Below the pieces are notes generated by a model that did not search any database, was not told where the DNA came from, and saw only the letters and a list, made by a program, of their open reading frames with translations. A stretch of DNA of 64,000 nt from JAVBNH01 sp031551635. GTDB lineage: Bacteria; Bacillota; Clostridia; Oscillospirales; Acutalibacteraceae. Positions 36,499 to 44,724 of the stretch are shown piece by piece. Each line of letters starts with the position of its first letter. The stretch's first letter is position 1. A program made the translations under genes and the position numbers. The stretch is from contig JAVBNH010000003.1 of the NCBI GenBank assembly GCA_031551635.1, positions 1 through 64,000 on the forward strand, in the 5' to 3' direction.

Positions 36499-36514
36499 AG
36501 AATGGGATGATAAA

Positions 36515-37834
36515 ATGATTCACAGCGTTTACGAAAAGCTTCTCGCTCTGCGTAAACCAATCCGCGTTGCGTTAGCAGGTGCAGGAGAGTTCGGCAGAGA
36601 AATGGCAACACAAATAAGCCATATTAGAAATATGGAGTTAAGCGCCATAAGCGACCTTGATTGCGAAAAGGCAAAAAAAGTCTTTCTTGACGCCGGAATC
36701 TATGAAAATGACATTATATTTACTGACAGTGTTTCTAAAGCGAGTGAATTAATTAGAAAAGGCAGGCATGTGATTCTTGAAAACGCTCTGGATTTGCCAA
36801 AGCTGCCGGTTGATGCTATTTGCGACGTAACCGGCTCCCCTGTTTTCGGTGCCGAGCTGGCTTTTCGTTCAATAGACGCGGGTAAGCATACCGTTATAAT
36901 TAATATAGAGTCCGATGTCGGCGTTGGGGCAATTCTGCGGCGAAAAGCGGACGCAGCCGGCGTTGTATACACCGAAGCGGACGGTGACCAGCCAAGCCTT
37001 ATTAAGGGGTTATATGACCATGCTCTAGTGCTGGGTATGAATGTTAAAGTAGCGGGAAAATGGACGACTATTCACCCCGAAGAATTTTGGGACACCATGG
37101 ACGGACGAGTCAATGCAGGTTATATGGACGGCTCAAAAAATCAAGTTGAGATGTGCTGTGTCGCGAATATGCTTGGTTTTAAGCCGGATATAAGAGGTAT
37201 GCATAAACCCGCATTGAAGCTTAATGAGATTGCAGATGCCTTTACTCTGATTGAAGAAGGCGGCATTTTATCGGATAACAAGGTTGTTGATGTTGTCAAT
37301 TGCCTGAGCAGGGACGGAAAAACAAGGGTGGAATCCGTGCTTGGCGGCGGGGTTTTTATTATTGCATCAAGCGAAAACAAAGTTTTTAATGAAGTAATTC
37401 AAGCAAAAGGAATAATTCACAGCAAAAACGGCAAGAACGCGCTTATTTACAGACCATATCATCTGGTAGGTATTGAAGCTCCGATGTCAATAATCAAAGC
37501 GGTTTTATATAATGAGCCGACTGCAGCTCCTCTTGAGACTCCTGTCGCAGACGTTATTTCAATAGCAAAAACCGATTTAAAAGCAGGAGCGAGTCTTGAC
37601 GGCATAGGAGGTATTACGGTGAGAGGTGAAATTGAGACTGTTGAGTGCACAAGGAATAACAATTACCTGCCTCTATGCCTCGCAGAAGGTGTAAAAATAA
37701 ACCGGGACATTCCGAAAGGCACACCACTGACTTATGATATGCTTGAAAAAGACGGCGATTCCTTCATCTGGAAACTCAGAAAAGAGCAGGATTTAGAGAC
37801 TGCGGTCAATTTCATGAGCACAGTTTCGATATAA
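36515..37834 (+). CDS. COG4091-type dehydrogenase with SAF domain
   Basis: 439 residues. N-terminal Rossmann fold with VALAGAGEFGREMA (about 19-32), a homoserine-dehydrogenase-like middle (VEADGDQPS-type segment TEADGDQPSLIKG), and a C-terminal SAF domain (LAEGVKINRDIPKGTPLTYDML). COG4091 proteins are called predicted homoserine dehydrogenases, but many act in carbohydrate-acid catabolism; the substrate is unknown here. Start ATG 36515 is preferred; the reading frame continues upstream into repeat copy F, which is unlikely to be coding. Confidence 0.78.
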   Translation: MIHSVYEKLLALRKPIRVALAGAGEFGREMATQISHIRNMELSAISDLDCEKAKKVFLDAGIYENDIIFTDSVSKASELIRKGRHVILENALDLPKLPVDAICDVTGSPVFGAELAFRSIDAGKHTVIINIESDVGVGAILRRKADAAGVVYTEADGDQPSLIKGLYDHALVLGMNVKVAGKWTTIHPEEFWDTMDGRVNAGYMDGSKNQVEMCCVANMLGFKPDIRGMHKPALKLNEIADAFTLIEEGGILSDNKVVDVVNCLSRDGKTRVESVLGGGVFIIASSENKVFNEVIQAKGIIHSKNGKNALIYRPYHLVGIEAPMSIIKAVLYNEPTAAPLETPVADVISIAKTDLKAGASLDGIGGITVRGEIETVECTRNNNYLPLCLAEGVKINRDIPKGTPLTYDMLEKDGDSFIWKLRKEQDLETAVNFMSTVSI

Positions 37835-37906
37835 TTGCCATGCCAATCCATTCCATCTTAACCAGCTTGCGAGACTGCCTATAGTGTCAATTTTTAATAC
37901 TTAATG

Positions 37907-38707
37907 CTATTTTATATGCTTTTTTTGATTAATGCTATTGAAGAAATACCATACTGAAATTATGATAAAAAAGATGAATAAATTTTCAATAATCACTAGC
38001 GGGGCAATCATTGTTCCCGCAATAAAAAAAGCAAACCCGCCATATTCAGAGATATTAGCTTCTAATAAAAATGGAATTAAATATACCGCCGGCAACATTA
38101 TAAAATATATTTTCACCGCTATTGACATAATTCTATTTATTTTTATTTCTGCTTTATTATAGATTAAAATAATCGAAACTGCACATACAGATGCATAACA
38201 TAGCACATAGACTAAATGATGAATAAAAGCACCTTGTAAAGTATCTTCTTCGATAATATTCCACATAGTTTCTCTATGAATTATTACTTGAACAATTAAC
38301 GACAATGCGATTATTCCGCCTAAAATGATTACTATATACTTATCACGTTTATTTTGAAAAATGTTGTCCAATTTGTTTTGATTCATTTTCATTTTTTCTA
38401 TTAAATCAGTAAAACTCAAATTTATTAATATAGGAATCCAATACATGCCAAAAACACTAAAAAATACAATAGATATAGACGCATTGTAAATTTTGCCCAA
38501 AAGAAAATCATCATAACGGAGTGAACTCCATTCGTTATGCGAAGAAATAATGACGTGTAAAATAATAAACCACCATACAATAAAGACGCCTAAAAATAAT
38601 AAAGACTTTAAAAAGAGTTTTCTTTTTTTATGATATTGTAACTCGTTTGCCCTTTTTTTATATTCTGTTTCAGTTGATTGTTCTTCATAAACAGACAAGT
38701 TTTTCAT
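37907..38707 (-). CDS. Polytopic membrane protein, unknown
   Basis: 266 residues. A charged N-terminus (about 1-32) precedes six or seven hydrophobic segments (about 33-55, 70-95, 118-137, 155-178, 190-212, 220-258). Codon use looks more AT-rich than neighbours. The upstream ribosome site is weak (AGAAGTGA). No family recognised; possibly acquired. Confidence 0.55.
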   Translation of the reverse strand: MKNLSVYEEQSTETEYKKRANELQYHKKRKLFLKSLLFLGVFIVWWFIILHVIISSHNEWSSLRYDDFLLGKIYNASISIVFFSVFGMYWIPILINLSFTDLIEKMKMNQNKLDNIFQNKRDKYIVIILGGIIALSLIVQVIIHRETMWNIIEEDTLQGAFIHHLVYVLCYASVCAVSIILIYNKAEIKINRIMSIAVKIYFIMLPAVYLIPFLLEANISEYGGFAFFIAGTMIAPLVIIENLFIFFIIISVWYFFNSINQKKHIK

Positions 38708-38850
38708 GATTATTCACTTCTTCTTCATATATTTTATTCATTCTAGGTAATCGATGATTTAATCATCTATTTATTCAACACCGTAGTAAATAAATGATTA
38801 ACTTTGTAACGTGAAAACATAAATTTTACTTGCTAATCCTATTATAGCAA

Positions 38851-38892
38851 AAACCTGTCAAAAAAGCAATCTCAGCTTTTCCGACAGGTTTC
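38851..38892 (-). terminator. Terminator of tRNA-Ala
   Basis: On the minus strand AAACCTGTC, inner AAAAGC/GCTTTT stem, then GACAGGTTT followed by TT. Begins 6 nt after the tRNA CCA end. Confidence 0.75.
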
Positions 38893-38897
38893 AGTAT

Positions 38898-38973
38898 TGG
38901 TGGAGATGAGGGGGATCGAACCCCTTACCTCTTGACTGCCAGTCAAGCGCTCTCCCAAGTGAGCTACACCCCC
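38898..38973 (-). tRNA. tRNA-Ala (anticodon GGC)
   Basis: 76 nt with encoded CCA. Acceptor GGGGGTG pairs with CATCTCC (two G-U pairs); D stem GCTC/GAGC; anticodon stem CTTGA/TCAAG around loop CTGGCAG, giving anticodon GGC; T stem AGGGG/CCCCT around TTCGATC. All positions read on the minus strand. Confidence 0.95.
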
Positions 38974-39099
38974 AATTTGGGTTATTCTTTTTTTAATCAG
39001 GTTTTATTTTAAAATCCTGACCTAAAGACTAAAACTATTATAGCCGAAATCTGCGAAAAGTCAAGCAATTTTTTTGTTTTTATTTTTAATATTTGTAAT

Positions 39100-41445
39100 T
39101 TATAATTGCTCCGGCAGTTCGTCAACGTTTTTAATAAATTTGATATGATTCCAGAAATCCGGAAAGAGTGATTTATATCGGTTTGTCTGATACCTTTCGT
39201 CAATAAGCAAAACAAGTCCCTCGTCCTCTTCGGTTCTGATTACCCTTCCGGCGGCTTGTAAAATTTTATTCATTCCTGGATAAACATAGGCAAACTCGAA
39301 ACCAAAGCCGTTTTTTGCGTTGAAATAGTCGCGTATTAAATCCTGACGATAAGTTAATTTCGGCAAGCCAACACCGACAATTACCGCACCTATCAGTCTG
39401 TCACCTTTTAAATCAATTCCCTCAGAGAAAATACCGCCTAAGACGCAAAATCCTACAAGGGTTTCATGGTTGTTTTCATCAAATTTCATGAGAAAATCAG
39501 AGCGTTCCTCCTCACTCATGCGAGAGTCCTGAACTGCCGTTTTAACATCAGGATAATTTTCAGAAAAGACATCATAAACCCTCTTTAAAAAATCAAAGGA
39601 AGGAAAAAAACACATGTAATTCCCGTTTTTATATGAAATCGCTTTCTTTATTGCAATAGCGGTAGGTAAATAACTTTCTTCACGCCGCTTATATACTGTC
39701 GATATTCCTACATTCGCGAAAAGCCTGAGATTTTCTTGCAAAAACGGTGAGGGCAGGCTAATAATAAAGTCATTTTCGTCACCGCCAAGAATTTCGCGAT
39801 AATAACCTAGCGGCGTCAGTGTCGCGGAAAACATCACTGTTGCTATTGCTTTTTTAAGCTTTTCAGCTATAATTTCAGACGGGTTCAGACAATAAAGAGT
39901 TATCGCGACATCACTGCCGTATATTTCAGTCAAATAAGAAAAATTACTATCAAAAATTTCAGAGATTAACAGGAAAAGTCTGACCTCAAAAAAGATATTC
40001 ATTATTTCGTCAAACATATTATGCCCGCCTTGTTTAACACCGGAAAGCCATTCCTCACAGCAAACAAAAAAATCGTCGAGAAGTAACAGAAAATTTTTAT
40101 CCAGTTCCTTTGAAGAATAATTTCTGTCATCAGCACTTTCTTTTCTGATATTTAAAAGACAAGAATTAATATCATTTAATGCTTTTTTTAGCTTTTTAAC
40201 GTTTCCTTTTGTATCTTTTAATCCCTTTTTTATACTTAAAAAGTCAGATTTGCGAAGAGTTAAGGAATACATATCCCGAACACGGTCGCAGAGATTGTGG
40301 GCTTCATCTACTAAAAAAACATAGTTTCTTTTTTCGTTTTCACCAAAAAAACGATGCAGGTAAGCTGTCGGGTCAAAAACGTGATTGTAGTCGCCTATAA
40401 TAAGGTCGCACCGAAGAGAAACATCCAAGGCGGTTTCGTGAGGGCAAACCCTGTATTTTCTCGAGTATTCAACAATTATCTCAGACGTTATCAAATCGTT
40501 ATTCTCAATAATATCAAGCACCGCGTCATTTACCCTGTCATAATGCCCCTCTGCGTAGCTGCAGCCAATAGGATTGCAGTTTACCTGCTCATTTATGCAA
40601 ATTTTATCCTTTGCTTTCAGCGTTAGTGTCTTTAACTTAAGATTTTTAGAAATCAGCAGCTTTACAGTATCCTCGGCGACTGCTCTGGTTACTGTTTTAG
40701 CGGTGAGATAAAAAATTTTTTCGCATTTTCCGAGGCTTAAAGCTTTAAGTGTAGGAAATATAGCCGATAATGTTTTCCCTATGCCTGTCGGAGCCTGCGC
40801 ATAGAGCTTTTTTTGATTTTCTACCGTCCTGTAAACCGCAACAGCGAGCTCTCTCTGACCTTTTCTGTATTTCAGAAACGGAAATTCAAGTAAAGTGATT
40901 GAATCGTCTCTTTTTATTCTCCATTCTCTGTCAAAACGAAGCCAGACCGCGTATTTATCAAGCAGCTCATAGAAAAATGTGCGCAATTCCTCATAGGTAA
41001 AAGTAAAAGGATGCCGCATTAACTCCTCAGTTTCAAGCTGATAATAAGTCAATTGAACATCAGCTTTTTCAAATTCATATTCACTCGTAAGACAATACAT
41101 ATAAGCATAGCATTTCGCTTGAGCCAGATGCATTTCGTGCTGAGAATACAGCTTCTCAAGAGGTAAAAGCGTGGTTTTTATTTCATCAATACATAAATTA
41201 TTATTCTCATCTATAATAATTCCGTCTGCACGCCCTATTATTATATACTCTTCGCCGTCAATTTCAACATCAAGCGAAAGGGACACCTCGCTCTGGTAGT
41301 TGTCCCCCATCGTTTTTTGTATTTTTTTATGAGCCTTTGTCCCCTCGTACATTGAGGTGGGGTCAGCATACCTATTATCAATATCACCGCTTCGCAATAC
41401 CTGCTCAACTATTTCTCTAACGGCGATCTTTTTTACTCCTGACAT
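39100..41445 (-). CDS. DinG/XPD-type helicase with N-terminal nuclease-like domain
   Basis: 781 residues. The first 170 or so form a PD-(D/E)XK fold: GRADG (Asp) then IDEIKT (E-x-K). The helicase part has Walker A QAPTGIGKT (about 214-222), four cysteines for an iron-sulfur cluster (C-x6-C-x4-C ... CPHE), DEAH (VDEAHNL) and motif VI QAAGRVIRTEEDEG. XPD/DinG enzymes unwind DNA 5' to 3' and resolve forks, R-loops and G-quadruplexes. The nuclease-helicase fusion resembles a Cas4-like plus DinG pairing; no CRISPR genes are nearby. Confidence 0.9.
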   Translation of the reverse strand: MSGVKKIAVREIVEQVLRSGDIDNRYADPTSMYEGTKAHKKIQKTMGDNYQSEVSLSLDVEIDGEEYIIIGRADGIIIDENNNLCIDEIKTTLLPLEKLYSQHEMHLAQAKCYAYMYCLTSEYEFEKADVQLTYYQLETEELMRHPFTFTYEELRTFFYELLDKYAVWLRFDREWRIKRDDSITLLEFPFLKYRKGQRELAVAVYRTVENQKKLYAQAPTGIGKTLSAIFPTLKALSLGKCEKIFYLTAKTVTRAVAEDTVKLLISKNLKLKTLTLKAKDKICINEQVNCNPIGCSYAEGHYDRVNDAVLDIIENNDLITSEIIVEYSRKYRVCPHETALDVSLRCDLIIGDYNHVFDPTAYLHRFFGENEKRNYVFLVDEAHNLCDRVRDMYSLTLRKSDFLSIKKGLKDTKGNVKKLKKALNDINSCLLNIRKESADDRNYSSKELDKNFLLLLDDFFVCCEEWLSGVKQGGHNMFDEIMNIFFEVRLFLLISEIFDSNFSYLTEIYGSDVAITLYCLNPSEIIAEKLKKAIATVMFSATLTPLGYYREILGGDENDFIISLPSPFLQENLRLFANVGISTVYKRREESYLPTAIAIKKAISYKNGNYMCFFPSFDFLKRVYDVFSENYPDVKTAVQDSRMSEEERSDFLMKFDENNHETLVGFCVLGGIFSEGIDLKGDRLIGAVIVGVGLPKLTYRQDLIRDYFNAKNGFGFEFAYVYPGMNKILQAAGRVIRTEEDEGLVLLIDERYQTNRYKSLFPDFWNHIKFIKNVDELPEQL

Positions 41446-41456
41446 AATGCTACCTC

Positions 41457-41483
41457 AAAAAAACAGCGCCATGACTGACGCTG
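41457..41483 (-). terminator. Terminator between the lipoprotein gene and the helicase gene
   Basis: Minus strand: CAGCG, 10-nt loop region, CGCTG followed by seven T. Short stem but good T run. Confidence 0.65.
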
Positions 41484-41508
41484 AATTTTGCATAAATTTT
41501 TTAAAAAA

Positions 41509-42372
41509 TTAAATACCATACTTAACTGTGATATTTACACCCAGGTCAACGTTGACAACCAAAACAACTTTGCCGTTGCCGCTTTGATTACAGGTAAAAT
41601 CAACACTCTCAATAGAACCGTCGGTGTTCATAGTAACCTTATATTCACCGCTCGAAAGCGTATACTTCGGGCTTTTTAACTCTATTCCGTCTTCACCAAG
41701 GATTTGCTTCGCGACCTCGGCGACTATAGTTTTTGTTTCATTAAAATCAAGAATTCCGACATATCCGCCCTGCCCTTTTGCGATTTCTGTTCCGGCGGAA
41801 ACATTGTTCAACGAAATGTTAAGAATAGTTTTACCGTTCTCTGTGCTGCTTGTGGCGGATTTAACCATAATATCTGTTAGTTTGACAAGGTCTGAAGCAA
41901 CAGGTGCCGTATCAGTCTTATTAACCATACCTTTTACGCCTTCATCGTTTGTCTTATCTCCAAGAGCGCTGATAACGCACTTTGTCAGTAGCTTGGCGTG
42001 ACTTTTTCGTTGAAGCGAGGTTGCTTTGTCTATCCCGGAATTAAAATACGCAATTATTCCCGCTTTATCAGTAGGAACCGTTGAAGATGGAGCAGAATTA
42101 GCCGTAGTGGTTGTGGCACCGGTTACAGTCGAGGGGTCAGGTGCGAGTGTAGTACCCGGAACATTGGGAAGTGTGGTATTCGAAATGGCACCAGAGCCTT
42201 TATTATTCGGGTTCTCTGGGTCATTCGGCTCATACTGTACTTCAACTTTTGTGAGAGGTACAAAGGCAGTAGTTTCCTCAACGGGAACATTCCTGCTGCT
42301 GCATTGGCTTATAGAAAAAGAAAGCAGAACAGGCATAGTTATTCCAATCGCTCTTGAAACAAAGTTTCTCAT
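41509..42372 (-). CDS. Putative lipoprotein with Thr/Pro linker, unknown
   Basis: 287 residues. Hydrophobic leader to residue 23, then SISQC as an imperfect lipobox (Gln at -1 is unusual), a Thr/Ser/Pro/Asn-rich stretch (about 45-95), and a 190-residue domain with an alpha/beta pattern (helix DKAGIIAYFNSGIDKATS, then SGEYKVTMNTDGSIESVDF). No family recognised; cell-surface location inferred. It ends at a hairpin. Confidence 0.65.
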   Translation of the reverse strand: MRNFVSRAIGITMPVLLSFSISQCSSRNVPVEETTAFVPLTKVEVQYEPNDPENPNNKGSGAISNTTLPNVPGTTLAPDPSTVTGATTTTANSAPSSTVPTDKAGIIAYFNSGIDKATSLQRKSHAKLLTKCVISALGDKTNDEGVKGMVNKTDTAPVASDLVKLTDIMVKSATSSTENGKTILNISLNNVSAGTEIAKGQGGYVGILDFNETKTIVAEVAKQILGEDGIELKSPKYTLSSGEYKVTMNTDGSIESVDFTCNQSGNGKVVLVVNVDLGVNITVKYGI

Positions 42373-42390
42373 TAGGTATTCCCCTTCCGA

Positions 42391-43860
42391 TTATGCGTTT
42401 CCGGAATAATTTGGCGCTTCTTTTGTTATATAAACATCGTGCGGATGGCTTTCGATAAGCCCTGCACCTGTAATTTTGACAAACTTACTGTTTTTCATCA
42501 ATTCCTCAATATTTTTACATCCGCAATAGCCCATTCCCGACTTGAGTCCGCCGACCATCTGATAGATTGTATCTGCAAGTAACCCTTTATAAGGAACACG
42601 TCCCTCAACGCCTTCAGGAACAAGCTTTTTATTATCCTCTTGAAAATATCTGTCACGGCTGCCCTGATTCATCGCGGCTATGCTGCCCATGCCCCTGTAG
42701 ACCTTGAACTGCCTGCCCTGATAAATTTCCGTGTCACCGGGAGACTCCTCGCAGCCTGCGACGAGAGAGCCGAGCATAACGACATTCGCACCGGCGGCGA
42801 TTGCCTTGACTATGTCGCCGGAATATTTTATGCCTCCGTCGGCAATAACCGGGATGTCGTATTCTGCGGCGGCATTAGCTGCATCATAAATGGCTGTAAT
42901 CTGAGGTACACCGATACCTGCGACAACTCTTGTCGTGCAAATAGAGCCGGGGCCTATGCCGATCTTGACAGCGTCCGCGCCAGAATCGATAAGTGCCTTT
43001 GTGCCCTCCGCAGTCGCGACATTTCCGCCGATTAAGGTGATTTTAGGGAAGGCGGATTTTACTGAGGCAATTGCTTTAAGAACATTTTTACTGTGCCCGT
43101 GCGCGGAGTCGAGGACTATAACATCAGCTCCCGCTTCAATTAAGGCTGAGGCGCGGTCGATAACATCATTTGTCGCACCGACAGCCGCGGCGCATAACAA
43201 TCTGCCGCTTTCGTCCCTGGCGGAATTCGGGTACTGCACAGCTTTTTCAATATCCTTTATGGTGATAAGACCCTTCAGCATACCATCAGAATCAACCAGC
43301 GGAAGCTTTTCAATCTTATTTTTCATCAAAATTTGCTGAGCTTCGTACAGTGTTGTTCCGATATGAGAGGTCACAAGATTTTCTTTTGTCATGACCTCAC
43401 TGATTTTCACATTATAATCTGTCATAAAGCGGAGATCGCGGTTTGTAAGGATTCCTACAAGCTTGCCGTCCTTGCAAATAGGCACACCCGAAATTTTATA
43501 GCGGTGCATAAGCTCATTAGCATCATAGACATAGTTGTCAGGCGCGAGGAAGAAGGGGTTCGTTATTACTCCGTTTTCACTGCGTTTGACCTTATCAACT
43601 TCGTTTGCCTGCTGTTCAATTGTTAAATTTTTGTGAATAACTCCGATTCCGCCTTCACGGGCGATAGCAATAGCCATTCTGGATTCTGTAACGGTGTCCA
43701 TTGCTGAGGTCATAATCGGTGTGTTCAGGGTAATTTTTGCGCTGAGCCTGCTTTTTATATTAACCTCGGCAGGCAGAATGTCAGAGCGCGCGGGTACAAG
43801 CAGCACATCATCAAAGGTCAGACCTTCCTTTTGAAACTTATCTGCGAATCCATTCCTCAT
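42391..43860 (-). CDS. guaB: IMP dehydrogenase
   Basis: 489 residues. Barrel with two CBS domains (about 95-210) and the catalytic loop GPGSICTTRVVAGIGVPQ; flap region DRYFQ and the RVPYKG segment are present. Oxidises IMP to XMP for guanine synthesis. Start ATG 43860 follows GAAAGGA by 11 nt; the ATG at 43884 lies before that site. The lipoprotein gene begins 18 nt downstream, so the two may be cotranscribed. Confidence 0.95.
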   Translation of the reverse strand: MRNGFADKFQKEGLTFDDVLLVPARSDILPAEVNIKSRLSAKITLNTPIMTSAMDTVTESRMAIAIAREGGIGVIHKNLTIEQQANEVDKVKRSENGVITNPFFLAPDNYVYDANELMHRYKISGVPICKDGKLVGILTNRDLRFMTDYNVKISEVMTKENLVTSHIGTTLYEAQQILMKNKIEKLPLVDSDGMLKGLITIKDIEKAVQYPNSARDESGRLLCAAAVGATNDVIDRASALIEAGADVIVLDSAHGHSKNVLKAIASVKSAFPKITLIGGNVATAEGTKALIDSGADAVKIGIGPGSICTTRVVAGIGVPQITAIYDAANAAAEYDIPVIADGGIKYSGDIVKAIAAGANVVMLGSLVAGCEESPGDTEIYQGRQFKVYRGMGSIAAMNQGSRDRYFQEDNKKLVPEGVEGRVPYKGLLADTIYQMVGGLKSGMGYCGCKNIEELMKNSKFVKITGAGLIESHPHDVYITKEAPNYSGNA

Positions 43861-43913
43861 AATTACGACATTCCTTTCGAGCATAGAAAATTTCGTTTTT
43901 TATTATTCTTATC

Positions 43914-43941
43914 ATTATAACAAAATTCGGACAAATTTCAA
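43914..43941 (-). promoter_or_regulatory. guaB promoter
   Basis: Minus strand: TTGAAA (43941-43936), 16-bp spacer, TATAAT (43919-43914) with extended TG. No purine riboswitch fold was seen in the short leader. Confidence 0.7.
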
Positions 43942-44035
43942 GGAAAAGCTTACAAAAATATAAATTTCTATGTTTTGATGATTTTCAGAGCAGAATTTTG
44001 GCATTTGTTTAATAAATTCGTACAAAGTCGGTTTT

Positions 44036-44704
44036 TTATAAATAATTACTTTCGAAATCAATTTCATTAAGAGGAATATTATTTTGCCATACCAGAATCA
44101 AAATGCCGTTTTCAACGGAAATTTTACCTGTTTTTCCTATAAATTCATTGCTGACACCAACAGGTACAAGCGCAGACAGAGAAGCATTTTCAAGGCAATA
44201 TTTAAAGCCGTTTAGATTTACTCCGGTTGCTTCGGCAGTATATGCGAATACAGAGATATAACCCTTGTTTCTTTCACTAAAATTTAATGCTAGGTCTTTT
44301 AAAGCGGTGATTATTTGCGTTTGCGAGCAAAGAAAAGCTTTCACACCTTCACGGGTAAGCCATGCGAGCATCTGCACATTTGCAAGGGAATGGTCAAAGC
44401 GTCCGCCCAGACAGCCAAAAAACACAATAGTACGGAAGCCGAGCGAAACCGCGTGCTTCGCGGCGAGAAAAATATCGGTATCATCTTTGTCGCTATTGTA
44501 ACGCAGAACCTCTACATTTTCGGGTAAAACAACGCCGTCAGCCAAAGAATCAAGATCACCAATCAATAAATCTGGAATTATATTGATTCGCTTTAGGTGG
44601 TCATAACCGCCGTCCGCCGCGATAATTATATCATTTTCCCTCTTGTAAATAAATTTTTCGTCGAAATCTCCCGCGCCGACTATATAACAAATGCCTTTGT
44701 TCAA
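44036..44704 (-). CDS. Thiamine pyrophosphokinase
   Basis: 222 residues. Motifs AADGGYDHL, DLLIGDLDSL, KDDTD and GCLGGRFDHSLANV are the classic TPK set binding ATP and thiamine. Converts thiamine to the cofactor TPP. It lies 20 nt after the GH2 gene on the same strand. Confidence 0.92.
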   Translation of the reverse strand: MNKGICYIVGAGDFDEKFIYKRENDIIIAADGGYDHLKRINIIPDLLIGDLDSLADGVVLPENVEVLRYNSDKDDTDIFLAAKHAVSLGFRTIVFFGCLGGRFDHSLANVQMLAWLTREGVKAFLCSQTQIITALKDLALNFSERNKGYISVFAYTAEATGVNLNGFKYCLENASLSALVPVGVSNEFIGKTGKISVENGILILVWQNNIPLNEIDFESNYL

Positions 44705-44724
44705 AAAATCACCGGCTTAACTAT

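Noticed and set aside
37932..38162. Plus-strand frame of 76 codons inside the membrane protein gene
   Set aside because: Reverse-strand shadow of a hydrophobic, AT-rich gene; the minus frame is longer.
40354..40626. Plus-strand 90-codon frame inside the helicase gene
   Set aside because: Overlaps the FeS-cluster region of an evident helicase; no ribosome site.
43861..43913. Purine riboswitch before guaB
   Set aside because: The leader after the predicted promoter is only about 45 nt, too short for the aptamer.
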